Below, piece by piece: positions 47,536 to 57,043 of a DNA stretch of 64,000 bases (position 1 is the first letter of the stretch; each line of letters starts with the position of its first letter). This DNA comes from Mesorhizobium sp. AR07. GTDB lineage: Bacteria; Pseudomonadota; Alphaproteobacteria; Rhizobiales; Rhizobiaceae. The position numbers were made by a program, and so were the translations under genes. The stretch lies in contig NZ_CP080525.1 in the NCBI RefSeq assembly GCF_024746815.1, forward strand, positions 682,001 through 746,000, given 5' to 3'. The notes beneath the pieces were generated by a model. It was not told where the DNA came from and did not search any database. It saw only the letters and a program-made list of their open reading frames with translations.

Positions 47536-48104
47536 AGACGATGGAAAACGGCGCGCTGGAAGACATCGAAGTCACGGTGACGTTCCTTGAGATGCACGTG
47601 CCGCCGGCCTATTCGCCGCCTGTGCCCTACAACCGCCAGGTCGCGCTGCTGAAGACCAAGGACATTCCCCTGCATTTCTACCGCTATTTGATGGATCGGG
47701 TGGGTCGCAAATGGCACTGGGTCAATGTGCTGAGGCTGGATGATGAAGAGCTCTCGGCCGGCATCCACCGCGAGGACCGCGACATCAGGGTGCTCTACCT
47801 CGACGGCGCGCCGGCCGGCTTCTTCGATCTCAAGCCGCATCTGCCGGAAGAAGTCGAACTCGCCTATTTCGGCATGATGGAACATGCGACCGGGCAAGGC
47901 ATCGGCCGCTGGTTCCTGGGCTCGGCGATTGCCGCGGCGTGGGCGTATGGGCCGAAGCGGGTGACGGTGCAGACCTGCACGCTCGACCATCCGGCGGCGC
48001 TGCCGCTCTACCAGAAGCTCGGTTTTTCACCGGTGGCGCAGAAGAAGGAAACTGTGCATCCGCTGCCTTTCGATGAGCGCTCGGCCAGCGTCATGCGGCC
48101 GTGA
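47532..48104 (+). CDS. GNAT-family N-acetyltransferase
   Basis: This 190-residue protein starts at the ATG coupled to the sseA stop; a second ATG lies three codons later. The acetyl-CoA loop GMMEHATGQGIGRWFL and the final YQKLGFSPV segment mark the GNAT fold. The acceptor is unknown; pairing with sseA is common in rhizobia. Confidence 0.87.
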   Translation: MKTMENGALEDIEVTVTFLEMHVPPAYSPPVPYNRQVALLKTKDIPLHFYRYLMDRVGRKWHWVNVLRLDDEELSAGIHREDRDIRVLYLDGAPAGFFDLKPHLPEEVELAYFGMMEHATGQGIGRWFLGSAIAAAWAYGPKRVTVQTCTLDHPAALPLYQKLGFSPVAQKKETVHPLPFDERSASVMRP

Positions 48105-48201
48105 CATCTGAAATCTGAACCTTTCGTTCATCGCCGCTTCAGGCTGGCTTTGGCATCTTGCCCGCACCACCAATGCGGCCGAGGCCGAAGGAGACAAAAA
48201 G

Positions 48202-48759
48202 ATGCTGACCCGTCGTACACTTGCCGCCGCGCTCATTGCAGCCATTGCCATGCCGAGCCTTGCCGCTGCCCAGGCGACTACGCCTTCGGCAGCAGCGATC
48301 GAGCGGAAGCTCGAGGCAGCACCGCGGGTGAAGCTGCGGCCGAACGAGCGCGTCACCATCCGTGAATTCAAGCGCCGGCCCGATCTGCGCCGCATGGCCC
48401 GCTCGATCGACATCCAGTCGATCAATTTCGCTTTCGGCTCGGCGGCCATTTCCAACTCGCAATACGACAAGATCGAGAACATTGCGGATGCGCTGCAGCG
48501 TATCCTGCGCCGCGATCCCGGTGCCCGCGTGCTGATCGAGGGGCATACCGACGCCGTTGGCTCCTTCCAGTCGAACCAGGTCCTGTCCGAACAGCGCGCC
48601 GCTTCGCTGAAGCGCACACTGGTGCGCGAATTCGGTGTGCCCAGCCATGCACTGGAGACTGTTGGCTACGGCGAAGAGTTTTTGCTCGTGCAGACGCAGA
48701 ACGAAAACTGGCAAAATCGCCGGGTGACGTTGCGTCGTTTCGACGATTTCATCCGTTGA
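48202..48759 (+). CDS. OmpA-family peptidoglycan-binding protein, exported
   Basis: This 185-residue protein has a signal peptide (MLTRRTLAAALIAAIAMPSL, cleaved near AAAQA) and a C-terminal OmpA domain (about 65-180) with INFAFGSAAI and the binding loop EGHTDAVGSFQSN. No lipobox Cys is present, so it is probably soluble in the periplasm. It likely links to peptidoglycan. Confidence 0.88.
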   Translation: MLTRRTLAAALIAAIAMPSLAAAQATTPSAAAIERKLEAAPRVKLRPNERVTIREFKRRPDLRRMARSIDIQSINFAFGSAAISNSQYDKIENIADALQRILRRDPGARVLIEGHTDAVGSFQSNQVLSEQRAASLKRTLVREFGVPSHALETVGYGEEFLLVQTQNENWQNRRVTLRRFDDFIR

Positions 48760-48812
48760 TTCGCGAGCGTCGATACATTTACTTAGCCGGCTTATCGTCG
48801 GATTGAGAAGAT

Positions 48813-48849
48813 CGCTGACCCGGACGGAGTTGGTCCGTTCGGGTCAGCG
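48813..48849. other. Stable hairpin between the OmpA-like and DUF1203 genes
   Basis: Two 16-bp arms (CGCTGACCCGGACGGA and TCCGTTCGGGTCAGCG) pair with one wobble/mismatch around a 5-base loop. There is no T run after it, so terminator function is uncertain; mRNA protection is possible. Confidence 0.6.
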
Positions 48850-48924
48850 ATACTTGGCAGGAATCGGGTGGGAAGCGTGGACTTGAGGGCATAATTTCCG
48901 GTCGACAACACCGGAGATTTTACC

Positions 48925-49392
48925 ATGACCATTCAGTTCAAAGCTCTACCGACCCAAGATGTCAGGGCCCTGCAGTTTGGCGGTCCCGATGCGTACGGCC
49001 ACACGCCCGAACGCAAGATTTCCGACGGTGACGGCATGCCTTGCCGGCACTGTCTGAAGAACATCGTCGCTGGCGACGCCTACCTCGTTCTGGCCTATCG
49101 GCCGTTCCCGGACCTTCAGCCCTATGCCGAAACCGGGCCGATCTTCCTGCATGCCGAGGAATGCGAACGCGCCGCCGAGACCGAGGCGCTACCGGAAGTT
49201 CTCGAAAGCCCCGACTATATCGTGCGCGGCTATGGCAGGGATAATCGCATCATCTACGGCAGCGGCGGCGTCATCCCGACAGCCGAGATCGCGGCACGGG
49301 CCGAGACCTTGTTCGACCGCGACGATATCGCCTACGTCCATGTCCGCTCGGCGCGCAACAATTGCTACCAGTGCCGCATCGAGCGCGCTTGA
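48925..49392 (+). CDS. DUF1203 family protein
   Basis: This 155-residue soluble protein has two metal-site-like Cys/His groups ([10 protein letters not shown] with CxxC, and [10 protein letters not shown]) and ends in [14 protein letters not shown] with another CxxC. Family recalled as DUF1203; function unknown. It stands alone between two intergenic hairpins. Confidence 0.85.
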   Translation: MTIQFKALPTQDVRALQFGGPDAYGHTPERKISDGDGMPCRHCLKNIVAGDAYLVLAYRPFPDLQPYAETGPIFLHAEECERAAETEALPEVLESPDYIVRGYGRDNRIIYGSGGVIPTAEIAARAETLFDRDDIAYVHVRSARNNCYQCRIERA

Positions 49393-49400
49393 GGCGTTGA

Positions 49401-49454
49401 TGCATGTCGCCCAAAAGTGGCCCGGTTTGGGAGAACGACATGCATAAAACAAAG
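49401..49454. repeat. Dispersed palindromic intergenic repeat, copy 2 (short)
   Basis: TGCATGTCGCCCAAAAG and the paired ACGACATGCATAAAACAAAG are present, but the second, GCGACGCG-type stem seen in copies 1 and 3 is missing. It begins 8 bp after the DUF1203 stop. Confidence 0.8.
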
Positions 49455-49510
49455 ATCGCAGGGCGGAGAGGGTTGTCGTACTCCCGTCGCATACCGGCGA
49501 TAGAAAGCGA

Positions 49511-49645
49511 ATGTCGATCGATTTGCCGACCGCGGATGAACCGGCGGGAAATCTCGATATCGAGGAAGCGGGGCTTTGGCTCCGCTTTTTTGTTGCCCGC
49601 CGCCAGGTCAAGAAAAAAACCCGCCGGAATGAACCGGCGGGCTGA
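49511..49645 (+). CDS. Candidate small ORF (44 residues), uncertain
   Basis: An ATG frame runs through [20 protein letters not shown] and a basic tail to a TGA. Composition is protein-like, with GC-rich third positions. The ribosome binding site is poor and the 3' half overlaps the ald terminator, so it could also be a chance frame. Confidence 0.25.
   Translation: MSIDLPTADEPAGNLDIEEAGLWLRFFVARRQVKKKTRRNEPAG
49613..49641 (-). terminator. Terminator of ald
   Basis: On the minus strand CCCGCCGG-N6-CCGGCGGG is a perfect 8-bp stem followed by TTTTTTTCTT, 26 bp after the ald stop. Confidence 0.92.
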
Positions 49646-49667
49646 CGGAGGAAATATTGAAGCAGAA

Positions 49668-50783
49668 TCAGGCCGCGAGAACGGCTTTCGGCTCGACCAG
49701 CTCGTAGCCGAGCGCCTCGGCGACCGCGCGGTTGGTGATCTTGCCCTTGTGGACATTGAGGCCATTGCGCAGATGGTGGTCGTCGACCAGAGCCTTCAGG
49801 CCCTTGTCGGCGAGCTGCAGGCCATAGTGAAGCGTCGCGTTGTTGAGCGCGTGGGCCGACGTCACCGGCACCGCGCCGGGCATGTTGGCGACGCAGTAAT
49901 GGATGACGCCGTCGACCTCGTAGGTCGGGTCGGCATGGGTGGTGGCGTGCGAGGTCTCGAAGCATCCGCCCTGGTCGATGGCGACGTCGACCAGCACGGA
50001 ACCCTTCTTCATGCCCGAGAGCATTTCACGCGAAACCAGCTTGGGGGCCGCAGCGCCAGGAATCAGCACCGCGCCGACGACGATATCGGCCGAAAAGCAC
50101 TCTTCCTCGAGCGCCTCGACGGTGGAGTAACGGGTGTGGACGCGGCCGGCAAAGAGGTCGTCGAGCTGGCGCAGGCGCGGAATCGAGCGGTCGATGATGG
50201 TGACGTCGGCGCCAAGCCCCGCCGCCATCCTGGCGGCGTGCAGGCCGACGACGCCGCCGCCGAGCACGGTGACCTTGCCGGGCAACACGCCGGGCACGCC
50301 GCCCAGCAGCACGCCGCGGCCGCCATTGGCCTTCTGCAGCGCCGTCGCGCCGGCCTGGATCGACAGGCGACCGGCAACTTCCGACATCGGCGCCAGCAAC
50401 GGCAGGCCGCCACGGTCGTCGGTTACGGTTTCGTAGGCAATTGCGGTCACGCCGGAAGCGAGCAGGCCCTTGGTCTGCTCTGGATCCGGAGCCAGGTGAA
50501 GATAGGTGTACAGGATCTGGCCTTCGCGAAGCTGGGCCCATTCATTGGGCTGCGGCTCCTTGACCTTGACGATCATGTCCGACTTGACGAACACATCGGC
50601 AGCCGTCTTGGCGATCGTGGCGCCTGCGGCGCGGTAGGCGTTGTCATCGGCGCCGATGCCGGCACCGGCGCCGGTCTCGACCAGCACTTCATGGCCATGG
50701 GCGACATATTCGCGGACCGAGCCGGGCGTGAGGCCGACGCGATACTCGTGGTTCTTGATTTCCTTGGGGCAGCCGACGCGCAT
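49668..50783 (-). CDS. ald: Alanine dehydrogenase
   Basis: This 371-residue protein starts [20 protein letters not shown]. It has the pyruvate-binding N-terminal lobe with His in YTYLHLA and the NAD domain with the [15 protein letters not shown] fingerprint. It interconverts L-alanine with pyruvate and ammonia. It is divergent from an Lrp-type regulator that probably activates it. Confidence 0.96.
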   Translation of the reverse strand: MRVGCPKEIKNHEYRVGLTPGSVREYVAHGHEVLVETGAGAGIGADDNAYRAAGATIAKTAADVFVKSDMIVKVKEPQPNEWAQLREGQILYTYLHLAPDPEQTKGLLASGVTAIAYETVTDDRGGLPLLAPMSEVAGRLSIQAGATALQKANGGRGVLLGGVPGVLPGKVTVLGGGVVGLHAARMAAGLGADVTIIDRSIPRLRQLDDLFAGRVHTRYSTVEALEEECFSADIVVGAVLIPGAAAPKLVSREMLSGMKKGSVLVDVAIDQGGCFETSHATTHADPTYEVDGVIHYCVANMPGAVPVTSAHALNNATLHYGLQLADKGLKALVDDHHLRNGLNVHKGKITNRAVAEALGYELVEPKAVLAA

Positions 50784-50939
50784 TTTCTTCTCCTGATCAG
50801 GCCCTTTTGGGCTCGTTCCCTGTATGGATGGAGTGAACCACGAATCGCTGCGCAGGTGTTTGCGAATGCGCTTGCGCGAACAGCCCGATTTCGATAATCG
50901 TTGCGTAAAATAGCAACATATTCGCAGGATTCACGAAAA

Positions 50940-51413
50940 ATGCCGCTCGACAGGATTGATATCGCCATTCTCGAGACTTTGCAGAAGGATGGCAGGATAC
51001 CCAATGCAGCACTTGCCGAGAAGGTTGGCCTGTCGCAGTCGGCCTGTTCGCGCCGGCTCGACAATCTGGAGAAGTCCGGAACCATCCGCGGTTACCACGC
51101 CCGGCTTTCCAATGCAGCGCTTGGCCACCAGATGACGGCGATCGTGCATATATCGCTGTCAGGGCAATTCGAGAAGACGCTGTCGGATTTCGAGGCGGCG
51201 ATCAAGCGTTGCCCGAATGTGCTGTCCTGCCATCTGATGTCGGGCGAATACGACTATATCCTGCGCATCGCGGCCAAGGACCTCGTCGACTATGAGCGCA
51301 TCCACAAGGAGTGGCTGTCGGCAATGCCGCATGTGACCAAGATCAACTCGTCATTCGCCTTGCGTGAGATCGTCGACCGCACGGCCATGGGAATGAAGCC
51401 GGAAATGGCCTAG
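50940..51413 (+). CDS. Lrp/AsnC-family regulator of ald
   Basis: This 157-residue protein starts at ATG 50940 (MPLDRIDIAILETLQKDGRI); an upstream in-frame start is unsupported. The N-terminal winged helix (PNAALAEKVGLSQSACSRRL) is followed by a RAM ligand domain. Divergence from ald matches AldR/AlaR-type regulators that sense alanine. The 156-bp shared region (50784-50939) is expected to hold its sites. Confidence 0.9.
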   Translation: MPLDRIDIAILETLQKDGRIPNAALAEKVGLSQSACSRRLDNLEKSGTIRGYHARLSNAALGHQMTAIVHISLSGQFEKTLSDFEAAIKRCPNVLSCHLMSGEYDYILRIAAKDLVDYERIHKEWLSAMPHVTKINSSFALREIVDRTAMGMKPEMA

Positions 51414-51462
51414 GCTGTGTTGATATCGGGCGATGCCGGCCTGACCTGAATCTCGACACGGC

Positions 51463-52116
51463 CTAGCTTGCCTCGGTAACAACCCGATCCATCGGGATAT
51501 CGTGCGGCTGCGGATAGATGGTCGCTATACGCTGCAGCTCGTAGCCGACGCCGATGACCAGTGGCTTGAAAGGCATCGCGGCGAGCGTGCGGTCGAAGAA
51601 GCCGCCGCCATAGCCCAGACGGTAGTTTGCGGGATCGATACCGACGATCGGCGAGATGACGATGTCCGGCAGCACCGGATCGCCCTCGGCCGGGATCGGG
51701 ATGTTCCAGACACCTTTTTCCAGCCGGTCGCCCTGCGCGTAAGCGCGAAAGATCAGCGGCTGCCCTTTCTCGACAACGATGGGCAGGGCGGTGCGGCCGC
51801 CGCGTGCGTTGATGGACGCCATCCATGGCCGCAGGTCCGGTTCGCCGCGAAACGGCCAGTAAAGACTGACCATGCGGCCGGCGATCTCGCCGACGATCGC
51901 ATCGAGACCTTCCGCGATGCGCTGCGACATCACCGTGCGCGCGTCGGCCGAAACGGCAAGGCGCGCGGCGATCAGGCGCTCGCGCTCGGCCTTGCGCCAG
52001 CGCCGGACGTCGGTCCAGTTGGTTGGTGGTGTCTGAAACGCGGGATCGAGTTCATGCATGAAGCAGGGAGGAGAGGCATATTGCGCCGGCCCCTGGTTGT
52101 CATGATTGTCAGCCAT
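51463..52116 (-). CDS. 5-formyltetrahydrofolate cyclo-ligase
   Basis: This 217-residue protein has the family signature RLGYGGGFFDRTLA (about residues 165-180) and, early on, WRKAERERLIAARLAV. It converts 5-formyl-THF to 5,10-methenyl-THF using ATP. The ~35 residues before WRKAER are longer than in many homologues. It converges with the Lrp-type gene. Confidence 0.9.
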   Translation of the reverse strand: MADNHDNQGPAQYASPPCFMHELDPAFQTPPTNWTDVRRWRKAERERLIAARLAVSADARTVMSQRIAEGLDAIVGEIAGRMVSLYWPFRGEPDLRPWMASINARGGRTALPIVVEKGQPLIFRAYAQGDRLEKGVWNIPIPAEGDPVLPDIVISPIVGIDPANYRLGYGGGFFDRTLAAMPFKPLVIGVGYELQRIATIYPQPHDIPMDRVVTEAS

Positions 52117-52281
52117 GCTTTACCTCATCGCGTATTTGATCACGCTATACCTCGTGACACGATACGACATGTGCATTCACGACATGGAACGACGAGTCTC
52201 AGGCACCAGCCTTCCGTTGCTGCAATGCACAAAAGTACCTACATCTAGGCTAGGCAATCTTGCCGATCTGGGGTGAATGAG

Positions 52282-53547
52282 ATGAACCAGGCCAGCCATC
52301 ATGTCGTCGTTGTCGGCGCGGGTTTCGGCGGTCTCGAATTCACGCGCGCGCTTGCCGGCCTACCGGTGCGCATAACCATGATCGACAAGCGCAACCATCA
52401 CCTCTTCCAGCCGCTGCTCTACCAGGTGGCGACCACGGCGCTGGCGACGTCCGAGATTGCCTGGCCGGTCCGCCACCTCCTGCGCAAGCGCAAGGATGTG
52501 ACGACACTGCTCGCCAACGTCGTCGGCGTCGATCGCACCGGCAAGCGCGTGCTGCTCGATGATGGCAGTGCGGTCGCCTACGACACGCTGCTGCTCGCCA
52601 CCGGTGCCCGCCACGCCTATTTCGGCCATGACGAATGGGAGCCTTTCGCGCCCGGCCTGAAGACGCTGGAGGATGCCACCACGGTTCGGCGGCGCATTCT
52701 GCTGGCCTTCGAGCAGGCCGAGCGGGAGACCGACCCCGCCAAACGTCAGGCGTTGCTGACCATTGCGATCGTCGGTGGCGGGCCGACTGGCGTCGAACTG
52801 GCCGGCACCATCATCGAGCTGGCGCATGACACGTTGCGCGGTGAATTCCGCAACATCGATACACGGCAAACGCGCGTGGTGCTGATCGAGGCCGGCGAGC
52901 GCATCCTGGCCAATTTTGCGCCCAAACTTTCCGACTATGCCGAAAAGGCGCTCGAGCGGCTCGGCGTGACGATCGAACTCGGCCGCGCCGTTACGCGGTG
53001 CGACGCCGAGGGCGTCGTCTTCGGCGACAAGCATCTGGCGGCAAAGACAATCCTTTGGGCGGCGGGCGTCGCCGCCTCGCCAGCCGCCGAATGGCTCGGC
53101 GTGGCAGCGGACCGGGCGGGCAGGGTGCTCGTCGAGCCCGACTTGACCGTACCGGGCAGTCCTGAGATCTTTGTCATTGGCGATGCCGCGCATGTCTTGC
53201 GGCCGGACGGGCGGCCCGTTCCCGGCGTGGCGCCTGCCGCCAAGCAGCAGGGCAAGCATGTTGCCGCCACGCTCAGGGCAAGGCTTGCCGGCGACTCCAG
53301 CCCACGGCCATTTCGCTACCGGCATGACGGCGATCTCGCGACGATCGGCAAGCGGGCGGCCGTGATCGATTTCGGCTGGCTCAAGCTCACCGGCTGGGCG
53401 GCCTGGTGGCTATGGGGCGTCGCCCACATCTATTTCCTGATCGGCTTTCGCAACCGGCTTGCGGTTTCGCTGAGCTGGCTATGGATCTACGCGACGGGTC
53501 AGCGCAGCGCGCGGCTGATCACGCAAGGCGACGACGACAAAAACTGA
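52282..53547 (+). CDS. Type II NADH dehydrogenase-like flavoprotein
   Basis: The 421-residue protein starts at ATG 52282 behind GGGGTGA (GTG three codons upstream is also possible). Two dinucleotide sites are visible: VVVGAGFGGLEF for FAD and IVGGGPTGVELAG for NADH. The C-terminal WAAWWLWGVAHIYFLIGF is a membrane-binding amphipathic segment typical of NDH-2. It passes electrons from NADH to quinone without pumping protons. Confidence 0.88.
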   Translation: MNQASHHVVVVGAGFGGLEFTRALAGLPVRITMIDKRNHHLFQPLLYQVATTALATSEIAWPVRHLLRKRKDVTTLLANVVGVDRTGKRVLLDDGSAVAYDTLLLATGARHAYFGHDEWEPFAPGLKTLEDATTVRRRILLAFEQAERETDPAKRQALLTIAIVGGGPTGVELAGTIIELAHDTLRGEFRNIDTRQTRVVLIEAGERILANFAPKLSDYAEKALERLGVTIELGRAVTRCDAEGVVFGDKHLAAKTILWAAGVAASPAAEWLGVAADRAGRVLVEPDLTVPGSPEIFVIGDAAHVLRPDGRPVPGVAPAAKQQGKHVAATLRARLAGDSSPRPFRYRHDGDLATIGKRAAVIDFGWLKLTGWAAWWLWGVAHIYFLIGFRNRLAVSLSWLWIYATGQRSARLITQGDDDKN

Positions 53548-53697
53548 TTTCTTCACCCGGGCCGTTCATCCGCACGTCATCTGTTCCTGATCGACTGGCG
53601 GCTTGATGTGCGCGACTTATTGAATGGACTCAGGCGGGTTTCAGCGCGAAGTTCGCTTCGGGGCAGGGCCTGTCAATTTGTCGAAGAAGGAGGGAAC

Positions 53698-55677
53698 ATG
53701 TCCCATCTGCTCCATGCCGTCTCCCGCCGCGATCTCCTTGGCGGCGTTGCCGCCGCAGGGGCGCTGATCATGCTGCATCCGTTCTCCGCCCGTGCCCAGG
53801 CCAATCAAGCGCATCTGCGGATCATGGAAACCACCGACATCCATGTGAACGTGTTGCCTTACGATTACTACGCCGACAAAGCGAATGACACGATGGGCCT
53901 GTCGCGCACGGCTTCCCTGATCGACGCGGTGCGCAAGGAAGCCGTCAATTCGATGCTGATCGACAATGGCGACCTGCTGCAGGGCAACCCGATGGGCGAC
54001 TACATCGCCTATGAAAAGGGCATGAAGGATGGCGATCTGCATCCGATCATGAAAGCCATGAACCTGCTCGGCTACGAGTGCTCGACGCTGGGCAACCACG
54101 AGTTCAATTACGGCCTGTCATTCATGGACAAGGTGCTGGCCGGCGCCAATTTTCCCTTCGTCTGCGCCAATCTGATCCGTGGCACCGAACTTGCCGCGAA
54201 CCCGCGCGACGACAAGCTCTATCTCAAGCCCTATGTCATCCTCGACAAGAAGATCAAGGACGGTTCAGGCGCCGAGCAGCCGGTCAGGATTGGCATCATC
54301 GGTTTCGTGCCGCCGCAGATCATGGTCTGGGATCTCAAGAATCTCGAAGGCAGCGTCAAAACGCGCGACATTGTCGAGGCGGCCAGGGCCTGGGTTCCGC
54401 AGATGAAGGAGGAAGGAGCCGACGTCGTTATCGCGCTCTCGCATTCCGGCATCGACGTGAAGCAGGGCGAGATGATGGAGAACGCATCCTTCTTCGTCGC
54501 CGGTGTCGACGGCATCGATGCGGTGTTCACCGGCCACCAACATCTGGTGTTCCCCGGCAAGAAGGATTTCCAGGCGCTGGACGGCGTCGACACGCAAAAA
54601 GGCACGCTGCAGGGCAAACCCGCCGTTATGGGCGGCTTCTGGGGCTCGCATATGGGGCTGATCGACCTGATGCTGGAGCGCGACGGGTCGAAATGGAAGG
54701 TCGTTTCCGCCACCTCCGAGGCACGGCCGATCTTCGAACGCGTCGACAACAAGAATAAGCCGACGGTCCCTGATGACAAGCGCATCATTGCGGCACTCGA
54801 GCAGGATCATCAGGCAACTCTGGCCTATGTGCGCCGTCCCGTCGGCAAGACCTCGACGCCGCTCTATTCCTATTTCGCGCTGGTCGCCGACGACCCGTCG
54901 GTGCAGGTCGTCAGCCAGGCACAGACCTGGTATCTCAGGGATATTCTCAAGAACACGCAATGGAAGGATGTGCCGCTGCTGTCGGCTGCCGCACCCTTCA
55001 AGGCCGGCGGCCGCAACGGCGCCGACTATTATACCGACGTGCCGGCGGGCGACATCGCCATCAAGAACGTTGCCGACCTCTATCTCTACCCCAACACCGT
55101 GCGGGCCGTCGAAATCACCGGCGCCGAGGTTAAGGAATGGCTGGAAATGTCGGCCGGCATCTTTAACCGGATCGAGCCCGGCAAGGCCGATCAGGCCCTC
55201 ATCAACACTGACTTCCCATCCTACAATTTCGACGTCATCGACGGTGTCACCTACAAGATAGACCTGTCGCAGCCGCCGAAATACGATGCCAAGGGCGGGC
55301 TGGCGAATGCCGCCGCCAACCGCATCGTCGACCTGATGTTCGATGGCAAACCAGTTGATCCCAAACAGAAATTCGTCGTTGCCACGAACAATTACCGTGC
55401 CGGCGGCGGTGGCAATTTCCCTGATATCAACGCGTCGAAGATCATCTACGAGGCGCCGGACACCAACCGCGACGTCATCGTCCGCTACATCGTCAGCCAG
55501 GGCACGATCAACCCGTCGGCGGACGGCAACTGGTCGTTCGCGCCGCTGCCCGGCACCAGCGCCGTGTTCGAAACCGGCGCCAAGGCGAAGGATTTCATTG
55601 CCGCAGTGAAGTCGCTGAAGATCGAGCCGGCGGGTGAGGGCGAAGCTGGATTCGCGAAATACCGCATCCTACTCTGA
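53698..55677 (+). CDS. cpdB: 2',3'-cyclic-nucleotide 2'-phosphodiesterase / 3'-nucleotidase, Tat-exported
   Basis: This 659-residue protein starts at ATG 53698 after GGAGGGAAC. The twin-arginine signal SRRDLLGGVAAAGALIM is clear, with cleavage near ARA-QA. The metallophosphoesterase domain has TTDIHVN, DNGDLLQGN and LGNHEFNYG. The 5'-nucleotidase C domain follows (about 380-600). It degrades cyclic and 3' nucleotides in the periplasm. The Tat route differs from the Sec signal of E. coli CpdB. Confidence 0.92.
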   Translation: MSHLLHAVSRRDLLGGVAAAGALIMLHPFSARAQANQAHLRIMETTDIHVNVLPYDYYADKANDTMGLSRTASLIDAVRKEAVNSMLIDNGDLLQGNPMGDYIAYEKGMKDGDLHPIMKAMNLLGYECSTLGNHEFNYGLSFMDKVLAGANFPFVCANLIRGTELAANPRDDKLYLKPYVILDKKIKDGSGAEQPVRIGIIGFVPPQIMVWDLKNLEGSVKTRDIVEAARAWVPQMKEEGADVVIALSHSGIDVKQGEMMENASFFVAGVDGIDAVFTGHQHLVFPGKKDFQALDGVDTQKGTLQGKPAVMGGFWGSHMGLIDLMLERDGSKWKVVSATSEARPIFERVDNKNKPTVPDDKRIIAALEQDHQATLAYVRRPVGKTSTPLYSYFALVADDPSVQVVSQAQTWYLRDILKNTQWKDVPLLSAAAPFKAGGRNGADYYTDVPAGDIAIKNVADLYLYPNTVRAVEITGAEVKEWLEMSAGIFNRIEPGKADQALINTDFPSYNFDVIDGVTYKIDLSQPPKYDAKGGLANAAANRIVDLMFDGKPVDPKQKFVVATNNYRAGGGGNFPDINASKIIYEAPDTNRDVIVRYIVSQGTINPSADGNWSFAPLPGTSAVFETGAKAKDFIAAVKSLKIEPAGEGEAGFAKYRILL

Positions 55678-55723
55678 TTGCTGCCATGCGGACTCGAATC
55701 CGCGCCGTCACTGCGGCGTGGAC

Positions 55724-57043
55724 TTACGCCTTGTAGATCACCTGGCGCACGTCGATGTAGCTGGCCCGGAAGCCCGCTTCGCAATAGTGAAGATAAAATT
55801 CCCAGAGCTTCTTGAAGCGGTCGTCGAAGCCGAGCGGAACGATCTTCTCCCACGACGCCCAGAACCGCTGGCGCCATTCGGCGAGCGTGCGGGCATAGTC
55901 GTCCGGAAACACGCGCTCGCGCAGATGGGCAAGGCCGTGATCCTTGCCGAGTGCCTTCAGGATCGACGGCGTCGGCAGCATGCCGCCCGGGAAAACGTAG
56001 CGCTGGATGAAATCCGGCCTTGCGCGATAGGTGGCGTAGGCGGCTTCGTTGATGGTGATGATCTGCAGGCCCGCGGTGCCGCCTGGCCTCAGGCAGGCCT
56101 TCATCTTGCCGAAGAACACCGGCCAATATTTCTCGCCGACCGCCTCGAACATCTCGATCGAAGCGATGCGGTCGTAGGTGCCGGTTTCGTCGCGATAATC
56201 CTGCAGCTTGATGTCGACCTTGTCGGCGAGCCCGGCCTTGGCGATGCGCGCCTTGGCGAAGTCGTGCTGCTCCTGGCTGATCGTCAGCCCGGTCACGCGG
56301 CAGCCGATCTCGCGCGCCGCGAATTCAGCGAAGCCGCCCCAGCCGCAGCCGATTTCCAGCACGTGGTCTTTCGGGCCGATCCCGGTATCCTTCGCCAGTG
56401 CGCGATATTTGGCGGCCTGGGCGCTTTCCAGGTCGTTGGCACCCGTCGCGTAGAGCGCCGAGGAATAGGTCATGCTTGGATCGAGCCATTCCTTGTAGAA
56501 AGCATTGCCAAGGTCGTAATGCGCCGAGATGTTGCGTTTCGAACCGGTACGCGTGTTCTCGTTGAACCAGTGGCGGATGCGCTGAACGGTGTTGATGAGC
56601 CAGCTGGCGCCGCCGGCAATGCGTTCGCCGGTCGCTGAATTGACCACGAACAGCTCCAGGAAGCTGGTCACGTCAGGGCTTTCCCAATCGCCGTCCATGT
56701 AGGATTCGGCAACGCCGATCGTACCGCCGGAAAAGGCGCGGCCGGGCAAACGCCAGTTCTTGAGCACCAGTTCGGCATCCGGGCCAGGCCCCTTGCCACC
56801 GACCAGCACGGCACGGCCGTCCGGCATCCTGACCTTGAGCGAACCGCGCGGCAGGTTCATCGCCGCCGACAGCACCATGCGCGCCTTCGCCGGCAAACCC
56901 TTGACGATCTCGGCGAAATTGAACTCGTCCAGCCGGACAGCGTCGCTCGACGCTATGCCATGATGTTCCTTGTGTACCATCTCACGCCCCTGGACTTCCG
57001 CGGTGTCGACGCAACGTGCCGAGCCCCGGTTCTCGCGGTTCAT
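55724..57043 (-). CDS. CFA-type fatty-acyl-phospholipid methyltransferase
   Basis: The 439-residue protein starts at ATG 57043, which overlaps the stop of the upstream DUF1365 gene (ATGA); ATG 56980 is an alternative. The SAM-binding fingerprint is VLEIGCGWGGFAEFA, the motif GLTISQEQ follows, and SAHYDLGNAFYKEWLDPSMT is the cyclopropane synthase signature. It modifies unsaturated acyl chains of membrane lipids. The gene itself is intact although both upstream partners are broken. Members of this cassette can be methylases of a furan fatty acid pathway rather than true cyclopropane synthases. Confidence 0.9.
   Translation of the reverse strand: MNRENRGSARCVDTAEVQGREMVHKEHHGIASSDAVRLDEFNFAEIVKGLPAKARMVLSAAMNLPRGSLKVRMPDGRAVLVGGKGPGPDAELVLKNWRLPGRAFSGGTIGVAESYMDGDWESPDVTSFLELFVVNSATGERIAGGASWLINTVQRIRHWFNENTRTGSKRNISAHYDLGNAFYKEWLDPSMTYSSALYATGANDLESAQAAKYRALAKDTGIGPKDHVLEIGCGWGGFAEFAAREIGCRVTGLTISQEQHDFAKARIAKAGLADKVDIKLQDYRDETGTYDRIASIEMFEAVGEKYWPVFFGKMKACLRPGGTAGLQIITINEAAYATYRARPDFIQRYVFPGGMLPTPSILKALGKDHGLAHLRERVFPDDYARTLAEWRQRFWASWEKIVPLGFDDRFKKLWEFYLHYCEAGFRASYIDVRQVIYKA

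Noticed and set aside
52117..52281. Possible 6S RNA next to the 5-formyl-THF cyclo-ligase gene
   Set aside because: The position upstream of this gene is where 6S RNA is sometimes found, but I could not see the long closing stem with a central bubble.
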